Positions 36,201 to 50,438 are shown, numbered from the stretch's first letter. The stretch: DNA of 64,000 nucleotides from Panonychus citri (GCF_014898815.1 NW_026515506.1:620001-684000), one strand, 5' to 3'. The notes: generated from the letters alone by a model not told the origin. Made by a program: numbers and translations.

Positions 36201-39200
36201 TTGGGATATAATTACCGTAGCTGATTTAACTCGTGCCGCTCAAATTGCCGCTACTCAAACAACTTCAGTTGCAAATACTTTTCTCCACAAAGTAAGTATC
36301 CTAAGACTAACCTTTAACTCCTTATAATTTAATAATCACAATCGATTAAACTTAAAATATAAACATAAATCGATTTGATTTGATACATTCCACTTCGCCG
36401 CTTGATTATGGGCTATTCAACCCACCCCGTCGATCGTTGATCTAATCTAATACAAAAACACACACCTTCTTAATCTCGATAGTTGATAATCCATGAGTCC
36501 AGTTTCTTAGAAATCAAATGTTAATTAAGTTGCTCTAAGAACCTGATTAGGACTGATTATTTTCTCCAATCAATTGATCACTTACCGATTTTCTTAAATT
36601 AGTATTTGACCTTCAATCGGAGATTTAATGTTTTCATATTTTCCTTTGAAGTACATTGACTGGATTAATTTTTATTATCTTCCAATTAATCAACCACAAA
36701 AAAAATTGATTTAATCATCATCCATGTCTTTACAATATATTACAATCGTAAATTAATATCACAATTAACTTTTCCCCCTTAAGCATTGATAAGCAACTAC
36801 AATTTAGTGTTTACAATTAAGAGGCTCGTCCATTTTATTGTTTTAATTGTTGTCTTTTATTGTTGATTTTTTTGTGGGTACCAATACTTAACCCAGGATG
36901 AGCATATTAATCAAAAAAATCATCTTACCAACTTAATTATGATAATAATCTTAATCTAGTGTTGATTTAATTTCCTAATCATTTACACTCTGTGATCTTT
37001 TTTTTCCATTGGCCTCATAAGCCACTAATCATTTTTTGATTATCTTTAATTACCTGATGATTGATTAAACATTAATTTATCCAAAAAAAATAAGGCGATG
37101 TTTCAATCAAATTAATCAATTTACGCAACTTATTTTTACATTGATTGTAAAATTTACGTTATATTTATATTTTAATTGTTGACATAAATTACAGGCGACA
37201 ATATTTTTACCTGTATTTTAATTATTATTACCCTTTTGTTATGATAATTTACTTACCTGAAAATCAAATTAACAACATAATCAAATCAAGTCAAAGTCCT
37301 TTTGTTAAAGGTAACTTTGAATTGAAACAATTGATTTTAATCATTAATTAGATTAATTTTGATTTGATATTCAGAAGTAATTTATGATCATTAGTACCGT
37401 TGTCACTAGACGCCTCTAGAATTTATTAGTTTTATTATAATCAATCAGATAATTGTTGTTGCAATAATGGTCGTAGACAACGAACACACATGTTAATTGA
37501 ATGTAGATAAATCAAATCAAATCAATTATGTTTTTTTATGACAATTCAAAGGTTAATTTTAATTTCGAAATAATAATTTCTCATTAATAAATTGTTTCTT
37601 TTTTATTTGTTACTTTAGGTGGAAAAAATTGTTAGCAAGGCTTTTAGTCGATCTGCAACATCAAGTCCAATTGAAACGAATCCAAGTCCATTGAATGAGA
37701 AACAATATTACACTTACTTGGACGCTCAAGGTCGAATCAGGTCATTACAAGAATTACGAATTTCAATATTCCGACGAGGTGTTGACCCGATATTACGTCG
37801 AGCCGTTTGGAAACATTTACTCAACGTTTACCCTCCGGGTTTAACGGGAAACCAACGATATGAATATATCAAGGAGAAAGCGGAACAATATCATAGAATG
37901 AAAACTCTGTGGACTTCAATGGTTGGCTCAGATGAGACGGTCGATAGTACCCTTAATATGGTTCGAAAAGATGTTCTTCGAACTGATCGTATGCATCCTT
38001 TTTATTCATCATCTTTACCACCGTCATCTTCAAGCTTATCAACATCATCAGCTGATCTTGATAATAACCCTAACGTGGTCAGTTTACTTAACATATTAAC
38101 CACTTTTGCCTTAAATCATGGAGTTAAATATTGTCAGGGAATGTCCGATTTGGCCTCACCTTTACTTTATGCAATGAAGGACGAAGCACAAGCTTACATT
38201 TGTTTCTGTGGATTAATGTTAAGACTTCGAGAAAATTTCACAATTGATGGTGAAGCGATCAGCTGTAAATTTGATTATCTATCTCGTCTACTTCAATATT
38301 ATGATAGCGATTTTTACTCTTACTTAAAACAAGTTGGTGCTCAAGATTTACTCTTCTGCTATCGGTGGATTCTTCTTGAGTTGAAACGGGAATTCCCCTT
38401 CGATTGTGCTCTAACCATGTTAGAAGTTCTCTGGTCATCAATCCCTCCCGTTCCTATTGATGATCTACCCCTTTACGATGAAGGATTTCGATATGATCTT
38501 GATAAAGGTTCAACTCAAGATGCATTAGTAATGGAAGCCGATCTTGCCAATATGGCCACTAATTTGGCCACATCGGGTAAAGGTTATCACTCTCGATCTA
38601 ATTATCACCATCAGGGTTCATCAGATGAAAACGATGGAGATGTTGAAGATGCTGAAGATGAAGACGATTCTGCTATTAAGAGTAATAATAAGTCCAGTAA
38701 TGGAATTGATAGTAGTAATTATCAGACTAATTGTGATAATAAAAAAAGTAATAATTTGATTAATGGAGTAATCAACAGCAACAATCCTCATCGCGGAAAT
38801 CATCACTCGGTTCAAGTCGAAATGTGAAGATACCAATTGTTAATCGTCGTTATCCTCGTAGTGGTCATCACAAGTATGGAGATCAGTTCAGTTTGATGAA
38901 CCATAGTTTACCAGAATTTGGAACTCGAACTTTTGAATGTGGAGATCTTGAAAATTCTGGATCCATAAAGATAAATGGTCTCTATTTAAGTCATCATATC
39001 GATCATCAACGGCAAAGGTCATCAATATCAGCCTCATCAGCAACATCTAATCATTTATCATCATCACCATTGACAATAACATCAGTGAACAAAATATTGC
39101 CCCAAGATAATCATGTTCATAATACAAACATTAATCCACCAAATGGTGTAAAGGTTAATTCAAATTCGGCATCGAACCAATCAACTCAGACCACTCGAAG

Positions 39201-40710
39201 CTCTTTACCTCATGTATTGAAAGGAAATCGACCTCTTCGGACTATTCGATTTCTTCCAAAGATTTTATCCAACGATTCTAGAGAAATTGATTCACCGGAC
39301 GCGGAAGAATCAATAACTAAGACGTTCAATTTTCCACCAAAAATGATTGACAAAGGATTCAGCATTGACAGTGATGGTGATTGTCGCCGATTAACCAGCT
39401 TTGAATCAGTCGGTGGTTCCTCTAAAAATTCATCTGTTGATATTGAGGAAGATGGAGATCCATCAGCAACAGTTAATCATCACGATTTAAGAGGTGGAAT
39501 CCATGGAGTTGGTGGATTAGCGGGAATCAAAGGTGGTGAAAATAATACCTCAACATCTTCATCTTCTAGCTCGTCTTCAGCTGCGGTCAGATTACGATGT
39601 CAACAAAGGCGTCGTTTATTTTGTCGGTTAGGCTCGAGTGGTGGTAGCGGTCAAACTGGTGGTGGAAATAGTTTGGGTAGTTTTGGACGGGATAATAGTG
39701 AACCAAGTTCACCTTCATCATTTCATTCGGGTTCATTTGTTTATCCCAATAATGTTAATACCTCAACTCATGAAGTTGAAACCGATTGTGAACAAGATCT
39801 GATTGTCCATTGTAATGGAGAGTATACCGATTCTCGGGCTAATAATCATCAACAAGATTGGATTATCCCTCGGGGATTAGCTCGCAGTGTTTCCTATGAA
39901 TGTCTCAAAAATTTCACCATAACACCAGGGTCTCCCACCCAAAATGGTGAAACAACTAATCTGATCAACACAATTAACATCAATGACTGTGCCGGATCAT
40001 CAAACAGTGGATTAGTCATACTAGAAGGAAGCTCTAGTAACACTGGTTCAGGTCATCATCTCAATACTGCTGGACTTACACCGAACAGTGATACCGCTGA
40101 AGCGGGTGCACTTTTAGGATCACGAAACAGTAATACTCAAGGTTTAGAAAAGGAAAGATCCGAAGGATATGGTTCGGGTTCTGATCCATCTGACCTCATG
40201 TCGGAAGTTCATTCAGCTTTTGGTGGAACCCTGGACGGAGCCAAATCTGATTCATCTTCATGTTCATCACTTGTTATTCTTAATTCAAATGGATCATCAA
40301 CCAACGAATCAAATCATTCACCTCCACCATCTTCATCTTCATCTTCATCACCATCAAATAACAATACAAATAATGTCGATATTAATAACGACAAAATGAA
40401 AAACACCAATAATGGAAACATCAATGATGATAAACCCCTTTTACCCTCACCCACTGAATTGGGTTCATCCAATGCATTTATGTTGTTCCTTTGTCTCACC
40501 ATATTACTTCAACATCGAGATAAAATAATCTCTTCCGGATTTGATTGTAATGAGATCGCTGTTTATTTTGATTCTTATATTCGTCGACATAATGTTCAAT
40601 CTGTTCTCGAAAACGGAAGGTCACTTTTCCAATCTTATCTTAACCAGTGGCATCAAAATGACAATGAAAATAATTTATCACAAGAATTTCCTCCAACATC
40701 ATTTAACTAA
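33287..40710 (+). CDS. TBC1D25: TBC1D25-like Rab GTPase-activating protein (5' end not resolved)
   Basis: TBC-domain RabGAP of the TBC1D25/OATL1 type; the vertebrate protein acts on Rab33B in autophagosome maturation. Recognised exons: 33287-33379, 36051-36291 and 37619-40710. The first two give the ubiquitin-like N-terminal region (LEKAIGKFDFS, SDWNLDDTYLNSSKPYL). The third begins VEKIVSKAFS, then has EELRL-like LQELRISIFRRGVDPILRRA, WKHLLNVYPPGLTG, the Arg-finger motif VRKDVLRTDR, the Gln-finger motif YCQGMSDLASP and CYRWILLELKREF. The domain's last part (NAFMLFLCLTILLQHRDKII) comes about 560 residues later, after a Ser/Asn/Gly-rich insertion far longer than in vertebrates. At 38761-38770 the frame shifts by one base (GG where GGG would keep it). 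With that base the exon encodes 1,030 residues. The initiator exon was not identified with confidence. Confidence 0.9.
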
Positions 40711-42320
40711 ATCCAATAATGACCAAAAAAAAAGATTTACAAACAATTACTAAATTCATCTTATTATGAATGAGCAAAATTAATCCTGTTTGAATGAAAA
40801 TCCAGTCAATCGACAACAAAAACTTTCAACTAATCAACAATTTACCATGATGATTACTAAGAATCAGTATTATCAATTATACATTACTCATCAATTCCCT
40901 TTGATTGTTTACAATTAGCTGTTAATTTCCTTTAAGAAAAAACAAACCTCGTCATCATCTTGATCATATTTTTAATTGTTTTAACTTCCTTTTAATCAAC
41001 TTTGATTGTCTTGATTTTTTACCATCATCATATTAACTTTTCATGATTTATTATCATTCCCTAAATTGATTGATCATCCAGTTTTCCCTAAAGAAGGATT
41101 GACAAACCAAACAATTAACTAATTACTATCCAACAAAATTTTATACACAAATCAGATGAAAAAGAAAATCAATTGTTACAAACAATTTAAACACTTCTTT
41201 CTACAACTTTAAAATCACAATTTAATTAACTACAATTACCTCAAAAACTGTGATCGTAATGCTAATTGACATAAATCATCATTTTTTTTCATCATTTTCT
41301 AAATCACAATCAACTAAACAATTTGATTGATTGATTAACTTGAATCATTGCTAATTATTAATTTACTTGGTAATATGGAAGGTGAGAAAATTTTAATTGT
41401 TTCTAATATATTAATCAAATTTGATTTAAACATCATCATTATCTTAACTATTGATTATGTTTATCAATATTTAAATCATTTTATACACTTAAATTGTTTG
41501 ACTCTCTCCCTAATTAAACTGAAATAATTTCCATTGAAAACAATTTAATCTAATTGTTGCAAACAAAACCCCCCTTTCTATTGATTATTAACTGATTGTA
41601 ACACCTTTTAATTGTTTGTAAATTATTGATCACTGGACACAAAAGGAAAATTGAACAATTAAATTTGATTGTAAATGTTTTCCAAAACAATTAAACAAAC
41701 AGATTCAAATGTGAAGCCAAAATAAACAAACGGTTTAATTATTAATCTTGCAAAAAATTATGTGAATTTTAATTTTATTTGTTTTAATTGTGACAATTTA
41801 TTTGTAAAGATCAAAAATAATTTTGAATAACAATTAGTTCAATTATTTAATTTCTTTTCACCATTTCAATTAGTTTTACATAAATATCGTTATCATCTAA
41901 ATAATTATCATATAATATATCAACTTTAATCACTTCTAATATAATCCTGGACAATTAAAGAAAAATTATCAACAGATAATTAAGTTAATTGTTGAGAGAA
42001 AAAATTTTCTTCCAACAAAAAGATGAGATTTTAATACGACCCCTGATTCCCGCTTCTTTTTTTTATCGATTGATTTTCTTTAAAATTTGTTGATATGTTA
42101 ATTTGAATTGTTTTTAATCCTCTTGTAATTAGATTTAAATTAATTGATGAGAAAATTAAATTCTATTGAACTTGTGGTGGTACTATAATAGCCAATGCTA
42201 TGGATTAATTGGTGTATTTACATTTTGGAAAGTGTTTTAATCTAAAAGGGTAAATGTATCTTGGAAATTGGTGTTGATTTAAATTCTGTGTCTTCATGTT
42301 TGTTTTAATGATGATAGAGG
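40711..42320. other. Intergenic between convergent TBC1D25 and opsin genes
   Basis: 1.6 kb of AT-rich DNA with 3' flanks of both genes. CAATTAA and TTAATTG words are abundant. No gene seen. Confidence 0.4.
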
Positions 42321-45300
42321 TTAAAATTTAGCTATTTTTTGCCATCTATTTGAAGATGTTGATGTTTTACTTGGTAACGATGACCGCAGGGAGGATGACC
42401 TTTGAAATGATTTAACGCAACAATTAAAAAAACGCTTCTTCACCTCAAACTTAATTCTCGGATGAAGATAACCATAAACAAAGGGATCCATTACCGCTGA
42501 GGTTTTGGCAAACATTGCCGGTAACATGGCCATGGTTGGTGTTAATAGAAGAGGATTAATTATACCAATTAGAGAGACAACTGCATAGGGTGTCCAGGTG
42601 ATCATCCAAAGTGTAATTAAAGCCATTGAGGTTCTAACGAGACGATGTTCAAGTCTAATTCGGTGTTGGGTTCGCTGTTGAATCATTATATTATTATTTA
42701 TGTTACCATTGGTTGGATTATTAGTACCACTACTGTTACTATTGTTACTGGAGTTTTCGTTATAAATGTTGGTACCATTTCGGTTACTCGAATGATGTTG
42801 ACTAGGATTGTTACTGTGATGATCGTTTAAAGTTGGACTTGGAACTGATTTTGTGGCATAAGTTTCAAAACGAGCTGATGAACGATGGGTCGCTCGATAG
42901 ATGCCAACATAAGAGCCGATAATTATAATTGATGGTATTACCCAAGCTCCAAGGAAAAAGATGAAAACAAAAAGCCTTGACTCGAATTTAGTTGACACAT
43001 AATCAAATGAACATGTTGTCAAATGTCCTTCTGGTATATAATTGTTAAAGAAACCAAATATGGGTGGAATTGTAAACATAAACGAATACAACCAAAGAAG
43101 GATAATCAACACAATTGATCCTCGATAATCAAAATATGGTTGAGAAAAGTTCTGATGATTAATTGTTAGATAACGTTCAAAAGTAACCGCTGTTATTGAC
43201 ATAATCGTAACTGTCCCTGAAAGGCCACCAGCAAATCCATAAAGCTTACAACCTTTTCCAAAGGAATAAGATTAAAGAAAGAAGAAGAAGAAGAAGAAAA
43301 AAATGGATTAAATCAAAGAAATCATAACACAAAATTTCATCATCATCATTAAGATACAACTTGGAATCATATTAGTAATATGATTAGCAACGGAACGATT
43401 TTTTTATTTCTCTTATTTTCTACAAACACTCCGATTACACACTTGAAAGTGCTGGCGAACAACAATCAAAAGCTATAAAATTACAAAGAAGCAATTGAAA
43501 CGTAAAAAAAGCCATTAGGACAATTAAAATAGCCTCTAGTGGATTAACTTGGATGGTAATGAAGCAAGAAGTTAATTTGATCAAAGGTAAACCTCTAATA
43601 TCTTGAGGTTCAAATTGTGAAACTTATTACACAGAAATGATTATATAAATACAACAAGCTTTATAAAACATTGAGACGAAACCAGGGAGAAAGTGAGAGA
43701 GAAAAGTTCAGAATAATCTGAGATTAACCAAGCAAATGAGAAAAAAAGGAGAATCAAAGACAAATAAACATTTGGAAAAGTCAAGGATCACAAACGACAG
43801 GATAATATCTTACAGATCATCATGATTATCATCGTTATCCCCATGAAATTTATCTTGCAAACTTCATCTTCTTCCTGATAACTTGGAGTAAAAAAAAAAG
43901 TCAACACTAACTTCAATTTAAACTGTTACTCTGCAATCAGAATATTTGATTTCTATTCATCCTCATCCTCATCCTCATCTTTACTTTTTCTTTTTCACTC
44001 CAACTATTTACTTAAATTTAATGTCTACTTGAATCAATGGAGATGAAGAAATGATGATGGCAAAGACGATGGAACTTTACCTGTTGAAGGTAAAAAGAAA
44101 CTGGAGAGAAAAGAAAATCCCGAAAACTTATCATCATTTTCTCTCTTCGTAACTCGAAAATTCATCCCGAACGTCTTATTTCATTCCCTGAATCTATTGA
44201 TGTGAAATGATGATAAAGTTATCATCAAGTTCATTCTGATTCTGATTTGATGATAATAATCTTTATGATGTTTGATATAAATTCTCATGTTGGAAAAGAA
44301 GAAGAAGAAAAAAATAATGGCCAACATTTGACTCGATGGTAAACATTGTATCTCCAATTGAATTGCTATTCCAATTTTAATCATTTCCTGTGAACTCAAT
44401 TCGAAGCAAATCCCTTGGTGATCAATTAATTGTCAATCAATCGGACCAATGACTCTTTTTCTTTCATTTGTCCTTTTAATTAATATTTAAAAACGATCGT
44501 TAAGTATATCAGCGGATGTGATTTCTCATTAATCTCAGAATTGATTAACTATTCAATGAGTAATTCATCAATCTAAATCCAAACTTTTTCCATCATCTAT
44601 TAATACATGGTATTAACATCTTAATACCAACAATCAATTATTCAATTATATTTTATTCATAAACTATGGTTAACTCAAAAGTTAATCAGCTAAATGTTAC
44701 ATCATAATAATAACATTTTTAATTGTATCTTCTTGTCTTGTCTCATTTCAGGCATTGGATCAATTCAATTGACGATAATTGAATAATTTCAAGTTCAAGC
44801 TTTTGTTGGTACTAACAATTGGATCACGTTTTCCATTTCAATTTAGTTATCTTGGTGTGAAGGACAATCAGAGGAAAATTAATAACAAGTTGATATAAAA
44901 GTTCAATTCCTTAATCATGGCGAGAAAATGTAACAAATAATTTCAATCAATGAAAGAAACTTTAATGATAATATTAACCATTGAAGCTTAAATTCATGAA
45001 ATTCATGTTCATGTTGAGAGGAAGACGAGAAGAAAAAAATCAACTAATATATTTATTTTTTCCCATTGCCAAAACTGTAAACCAATTCAATTAACTTAAT
45101 CATCAACACCATGATCATAATGCTCCTGGCAATCTAATATTCAAAAATGATTCCTCAATGGATTTGACAGTAATTGAAATATTAATGTTATCATTTTGTT
45201 AGGTAACATTTTTTTCCAGGTAAATGAATACGATCCTTATATTAATCACCTTCTACTCCTTAATATCAACACTGAACAATTTGTATTCAAAATATTAACA

Positions 45301-48192
45301 ACATTATTATTATCGCTACCTGATGATAACCTTGATAAAAAAATTCCGTATTTCTGAATACAAGAGTTAAATTGCTGGTTAACCATTAACTGTATTTTCC
45401 TGACTGACTAGTTAACCTTGCGATTTGATTACATTATTGAAGGTAGAAAGGAATCAATTTGATTAGTTTTAACTAATATTTTCCCCTGACCAATGAACAG
45501 ATACAATTAATCTGAAAATAATTGATTGATTTCATTTTCATGGGAAAATCTGAAAATTTTATTTGACTGATTTTCCATCTCGACAATTAAAACAAACTTA
45601 TCTTTTGTCTTTAAACTTGGGTATTTAGTATGGATGTTAACACTTTGTCAACTGAATTTAACCATGACAATTAACTGAATCTCAACTAAATTAATTATAT
45701 TTCTGTTGTCTATCAGTTTGAATCCCAATTAACATATAAAGTTAATATGATTTCAAAGACTTTGGTTCAACGGTTTCTCCTCATTATGAGAATGATGTTG
45801 ATAAAAGATGATCTCAAGTTCTGAAAATGTTGAATTCCAATGATTCTTGAGATGATAACATGATGAATATCAGAATTATAAACATGATGATTAAAATGTT
45901 AGCATTTTTTACTCTCTCTCTCTCTCTCTCTCTGCATCACAATTATCCAATTGATCATCATATTATTTATCATCCAATTTACCTTTCATTACATTTCCAT
46001 CTTCACCTCGATGAACTTAATCATTATCTTAATCATCATTATCATTAACTTGATTTGGTTAATTCAGTTGACAGATAAATCAACCATTCTCATTATCAAT
46101 TGTAATTAGTCTTGATGACGGTGATTATACCAGTACATTAAATCACGTTGAAATGTTTGATTTTCACTAATCAAATTAAAGATTTGATTCATTTTTTTCT
46201 TTCCTCATTCTAAATTGTTTCTGATTATTAAAGTTGATTTTGTTCACCATCTTCTTGATTGTTGAACTTTTTTCTTAACCAATTTTTTAGCACATCATCA
46301 AGGTAATGTCAACATTAATTTCAATTTTCAATGTCTGATTCAGCAAAAAGACAATGATGATAATGGGATGAAAATGATGATATATACTTGTGAATCTATG
46401 AGATGGTTAATATTATCATGAAGAAGATAAAATCTATGAAACTATTCAAGAGGTTGATTATTATCATTCTTACAGTTGAGTGGAAGATATTACAATTCAA
46501 TCTTCCATCATCATCTTCATCCTCATCTTTAATTCAATCCAATGTAATCATCTTGATGGCTTCAGTTTTGTTTTTCATTTATCATCATGTTCAATCAAAA
46601 ATTCATTCAATCAGAATTGAAAACAATGAAACATTTTCCATTTGAAAAGATGAACATTTTTTTCATATATCAATTGATCAATAGATATTTTTATTATTCC
46701 TAATGTTTGGACAATTTATTAATTGCTCTGAGTTATTATAACTCAGAGATTGATGTAATTGTCTAGTTAAATTGTTACGATTAACTTGCTTCCGACAGAA
46801 GAGATTATTAATTTTTAATTCCTTTTACTCTAATTGCAGATTTCAAATTGATTTAAATTACAATCAATATGATCCCAATAGTGTTAATATCAAATCTAAT
46901 TGTTGATTACTAGGAAATTGGAAGCAATTAGATCAATTGTCACGTTGATAATTCAACGGATTAGAGTGAAACTGGACTAAATTTAAACGATAATCAGGAA
47001 ATTTAATCTAATCACACCTCGATTGGTTGATTTAACAATTAATCAACTAAATCTAGTGTTTCAAATGTTTAAACAAAAGCTTTGAGAGTTATAAATTCAA
47101 ATCACTAATCACTTTTGTCTAATGTCAAGATTTACAATTAATTACGATCATCATTCCCATCACAATGAGCTAACAATCAAGGTTATTAGTTAGAAATTCA
47201 ATTAACTCCAAATCTAATTAAACTTTAAATATAATCAATTCCCAAATGATTGCAATTTTTTAATCAATGAGATGATTTAATTTTCACTTTCAATCAGTTT
47301 AAACTTCATTGGTTTGATTTGATAATCAAAAGAAATAAATTAAACGGAATATTAATCAACATGGAAACAAATTTATTATCACCTTAATCATGAATCCAGT
47401 GAATTAAATTGTTCCAATAATCAATCAATAAAAAAAGACTACAAAATTTTGTCTCATCTGATTTTACCATAGTCTATAATTAAGGTTAATTGTTGTGCAA
47501 CTTGTGCTTGTAAAATTAAATTGTTGGAACTTAAGGCCTTGATTGTTTCTAAATATAGTTTAAAGAACAAAATTAAATCATCTCAAGTTCATGTTAATTA
47601 AATCAATCAACAGGCTTATTGATTAACTGTAAATACTACATAATAATAATACCATCATCTTATATCATCAAGGTTTTTGTGATCAACCAAATGTTTACAA
47701 CTACAATTTATTATCATTGTAATTAAACTGATTCAAGTGAGAAGGTCAAGGATTTTCTTACAATTAGCTAATTGTTACTCACCCAATGGTGTTAATGCTG
47801 ATCCACATTGAGTACTATTGTAAACGTAGGCCGCAATTACCCCGTTCATGATTAGATCGGAAACTGCGATGTTCAAACTGATTGTATTTCGGCCATTTCG
47901 AAGTGCTTTTACTCTTTAATTGTTACAATTAAACAGAACAATTAGTCATTCTAATAAAAAAATTAATCGAAATTTTCACTCACCTACAATAAAGGTAAAT
48001 TATTGTTAAATTACCAGTTAATCCAATGATTAAGACAACTGTGAAAATCGCAGCGATTGTTAAATTAACTTGACACGAAATTGGTTCAAAATTAAGCCAA
48101 TAATCGGGTGCCAATGTAATTAGATCAGGATGAAGGAATCGAAGCCAAGCTTGACGAATTGAATTTGTCCCGTTAATTGTTGAATTATTCAT
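42321..48192 (-). CDS. Opsin (retinal-binding GPCR)
   Basis: Seven-helix photoreceptor GPCR. Three minus-strand exons join in phase: 48192-47984, 47913-47783 and 43252-42321, giving 423 aa; intron 2 is about 4.5 kb. The N terminus has sequons (NNST, NGT). TM1 contains LTGNLTIIYLY and TM2 SLNIAVSDLIMNG. TM3 starts at the disulfide Cys (GCKLYGFAGGLSGT) and ends in FERY, in place of DRY. Extracellular loop 2 reads YIPEGHLTTCSFDY, as in arthropod rhabdomeric opsins. TM6 is TLWMITWTPYAVV. TM7 has MFAKTSAVMDPFVYG, with the retinal-linking Lys near residue 363, and is followed by the HPR tripeptide. Loop 3 carries an Asn/Ser-rich insertion. The Lys makes opsin identity firm. The subtype is mixed: PEG...SFDY and HPR point to r-opsin, AKTSA and ERY are more usual in other groups. 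Confidence 0.93.
45911..45933. repeat. (CT)n microsatellite in opsin intron 2
   Basis: Dinucleotide run of about 23 bp within the long opsin intron. The rest of this intron (43253-47782) is AT-rich, and I saw no nested gene; its short open frames have no recognisable content. Confidence 0.8.
46726..46748. repeat. 23-bp near-perfect palindrome in opsin intron 2
   Basis: CTCTGAGTTAT and its inverse complement are adjacent, with only the central base unpaired. It could form a cruciform or be a dimeric protein site; no function is known. Confidence 0.6.
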
Positions 48193-50438
48193 TGGTGATT
48201 AAATGTTCAGTGATTAGTAACAAATTGTTCACACAGTAAATTAAATCGTCAACAACCAGTTAATCAAAGTTTCCCAAACAATTAACCTGATGTCTTGGTA
48301 ACTTTAAATACTATAAATACTTTAAGTGAACTTTAAGTTTTAATTGTGATTAACTTTTAAATTGATGGTAGACAATCATTGTAAAGCATTTTAAACTTGA
48401 TTATACAATTAAATTTCCAATGACTTGAATGGATTGAAGGTTAATCATCAAATGATCAACATGAGACAAAAAGTAAGAACTGAATTCAGATTCATTCAGA
48501 ACTCATGAGAATGCGCTGAAATTGATGAAAATTATGAAGATGATGATCAAGGGGATGAAGATAAAGATGATAATCAAATTATATTTAAAATCTAATTTCT
48601 CTCAATTAATTTAGTTAGTTGACAGAAAATTATATTCGTATCAATATCTTTGGAGTAAATTTATTTCTTTTTCGGCAGTTTTATTGTTACTTTTTTGTTA
48701 ATTTTTTCCCCTTTGAAATGATCATTAAATAAACAGCAATTAAAATAATGAACTTAGCAATTAACTTAACCAAGTGTTTTTATCGACTATTATTTTAATT
48801 GTCTGGTTGCTATTGAATTACTTAATTGTTTCCTCAGTAAGTTATTCTCATATGGTGTTAATCTACTAGTTGGTGATGTTAATCAACTCCCAGTGAGTTG
48901 AGTGATTGGTAACAATTAGTGTGAAGAAATTTCTGAGAATTTAAAAAGTTACAACAGAATTACATTTAGAGCGAGTTAATTATCATAGCATTCTTTAAAT
49001 AATGTCACTTAATAAACGATAAATCTACCGAATACAATGTTAATTGTCAGGGGGTATTCACTTGAAATCTATCAACATACCAAAGTGTATAACATTTCTG
49101 TTGATCATTTCATCGTAACAATAATTACATTAGTATGTTAATCATTTGGATGGTTTTGTTTCTCGATTATATTGGAATCACTTTCAGTCTTTTAGATGAT
49201 TCATTTGATTAATCTAATTGTTATGAGCCTTAAAAGATGAGTTAAAGATTAAAAGTTTCGAGTTGACTCCAGAATCATGGTGAATGTTCATCATCGTCGA
49301 AGATAATATCATCATTATAATTCCCTTTCTCTCTCTCTCTCTCTCCAGGTATGATTCAGTTCAACTGAATGAAATGATATTATCATGGAAATATGCTCAT
49401 CTAAGATGAAAGGAAAATTCTTGGGAGAATAGAAACTCTGAGATTCTGTTGATCAAATTCAATTCAATTCTGGAAAATGAGAGTAACCCGATTATATGCT
49501 GTGTAGTATTTTCTGTCTGCATGGTTGATTATTTGGAAGTAAATCATTTTCTAAACATTGATAAAGTTTATCTCTTCCAAAACATGTAACCATTACTAAA
49601 TTGTTTCCATCATAAATCTAATTGTAAAAGTTAAATATCTTTAATTCAATAATCCTATTTACTAACAATTCTCGTAAAATCGTGAAAATTTTACGTTACA
49701 TTTTTTTCACTTAGAAATTGACTTGAAATTATCAATAGATTACAAGTTAATTCATTGTTGTTACTAAATTAAAATCGCCAAAGAAAAATCAAATTACAAC
49801 AGAGATTAATTGATCAATACTAATTAAAAGTTTTTATAATTATACTGTTCCAATGATCAATTTGATTAGTAACAAGTGATTAGTTGTTTTACTAGATGGC
49901 GGCGTTTTCGTAACAATTTAGTTAATTGTTGTTGTCCAATCTAATGAATACAATCACTTCATCAAAGGTTAAATGTGAACCTTTTTTTTATCAATAATAC
50001 TGATTTAGTTAATCATTATTGTCCATTGATTAACGGGCTATAAGTAAACTGGACTAATTTGTTGTGACATTTGTCAAAATGAATCAGTTAATTGTGATTG
50101 TTTTTTTCTTCCTCTAGTCAATTGCAATTTCTTAATGGGAAGAGTTAAAAACTTAATGTAACAATTAAGCAAAATTTGATTGACTTTGCAAGTTGTTATC
50201 AACATTACAATAAGTTAATTGCAATGGTGATGTTAAATTGTTTGGAACAGCAATTATCCTTTTAACAAACCACTTGATTAACTTTTTTTTATAGTTAATT
50301 AGTGAAATCAATGTGCCAGCAATTGATTGTTGATAAGAAATTAATTTTCTCTACACTCACAGTCCCAATAATAATTGATTTGATTGCGTTGTTTTGATTG
50401 TTTCTCATGTATAAATGAAAAAGTGATTAATCAAAATT
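48193..50438. other. Intergenic between divergent opsin and secreted-protein genes
   Basis: 2.2 kb that should carry both promoters. A (TC)n run lies near 49327-49346, a CTCF-like word at 49894-49903, and a TATAAAT word at 50410-50416 just upstream of the plus-strand start codon. No coding exon seen. Confidence 0.45.
49894..49903 (+). promoter_or_regulatory. CTCF-like AGATGGCGGC motif
   Basis: AGATGGCGGC resembles the arthropod CTCF core (AGRTGGCGC). It is one of few GC-rich words in this divergent intergenic region. Function is inferred only from motif similarity. Confidence 0.35.

Noticed and set aside
42338..42351. Minus-strand AGATGGCA word resembling the CTCF core
   Set aside because: It lies inside the last opsin codons (Arg-Trp-Gln), so it is explained by coding sequence.
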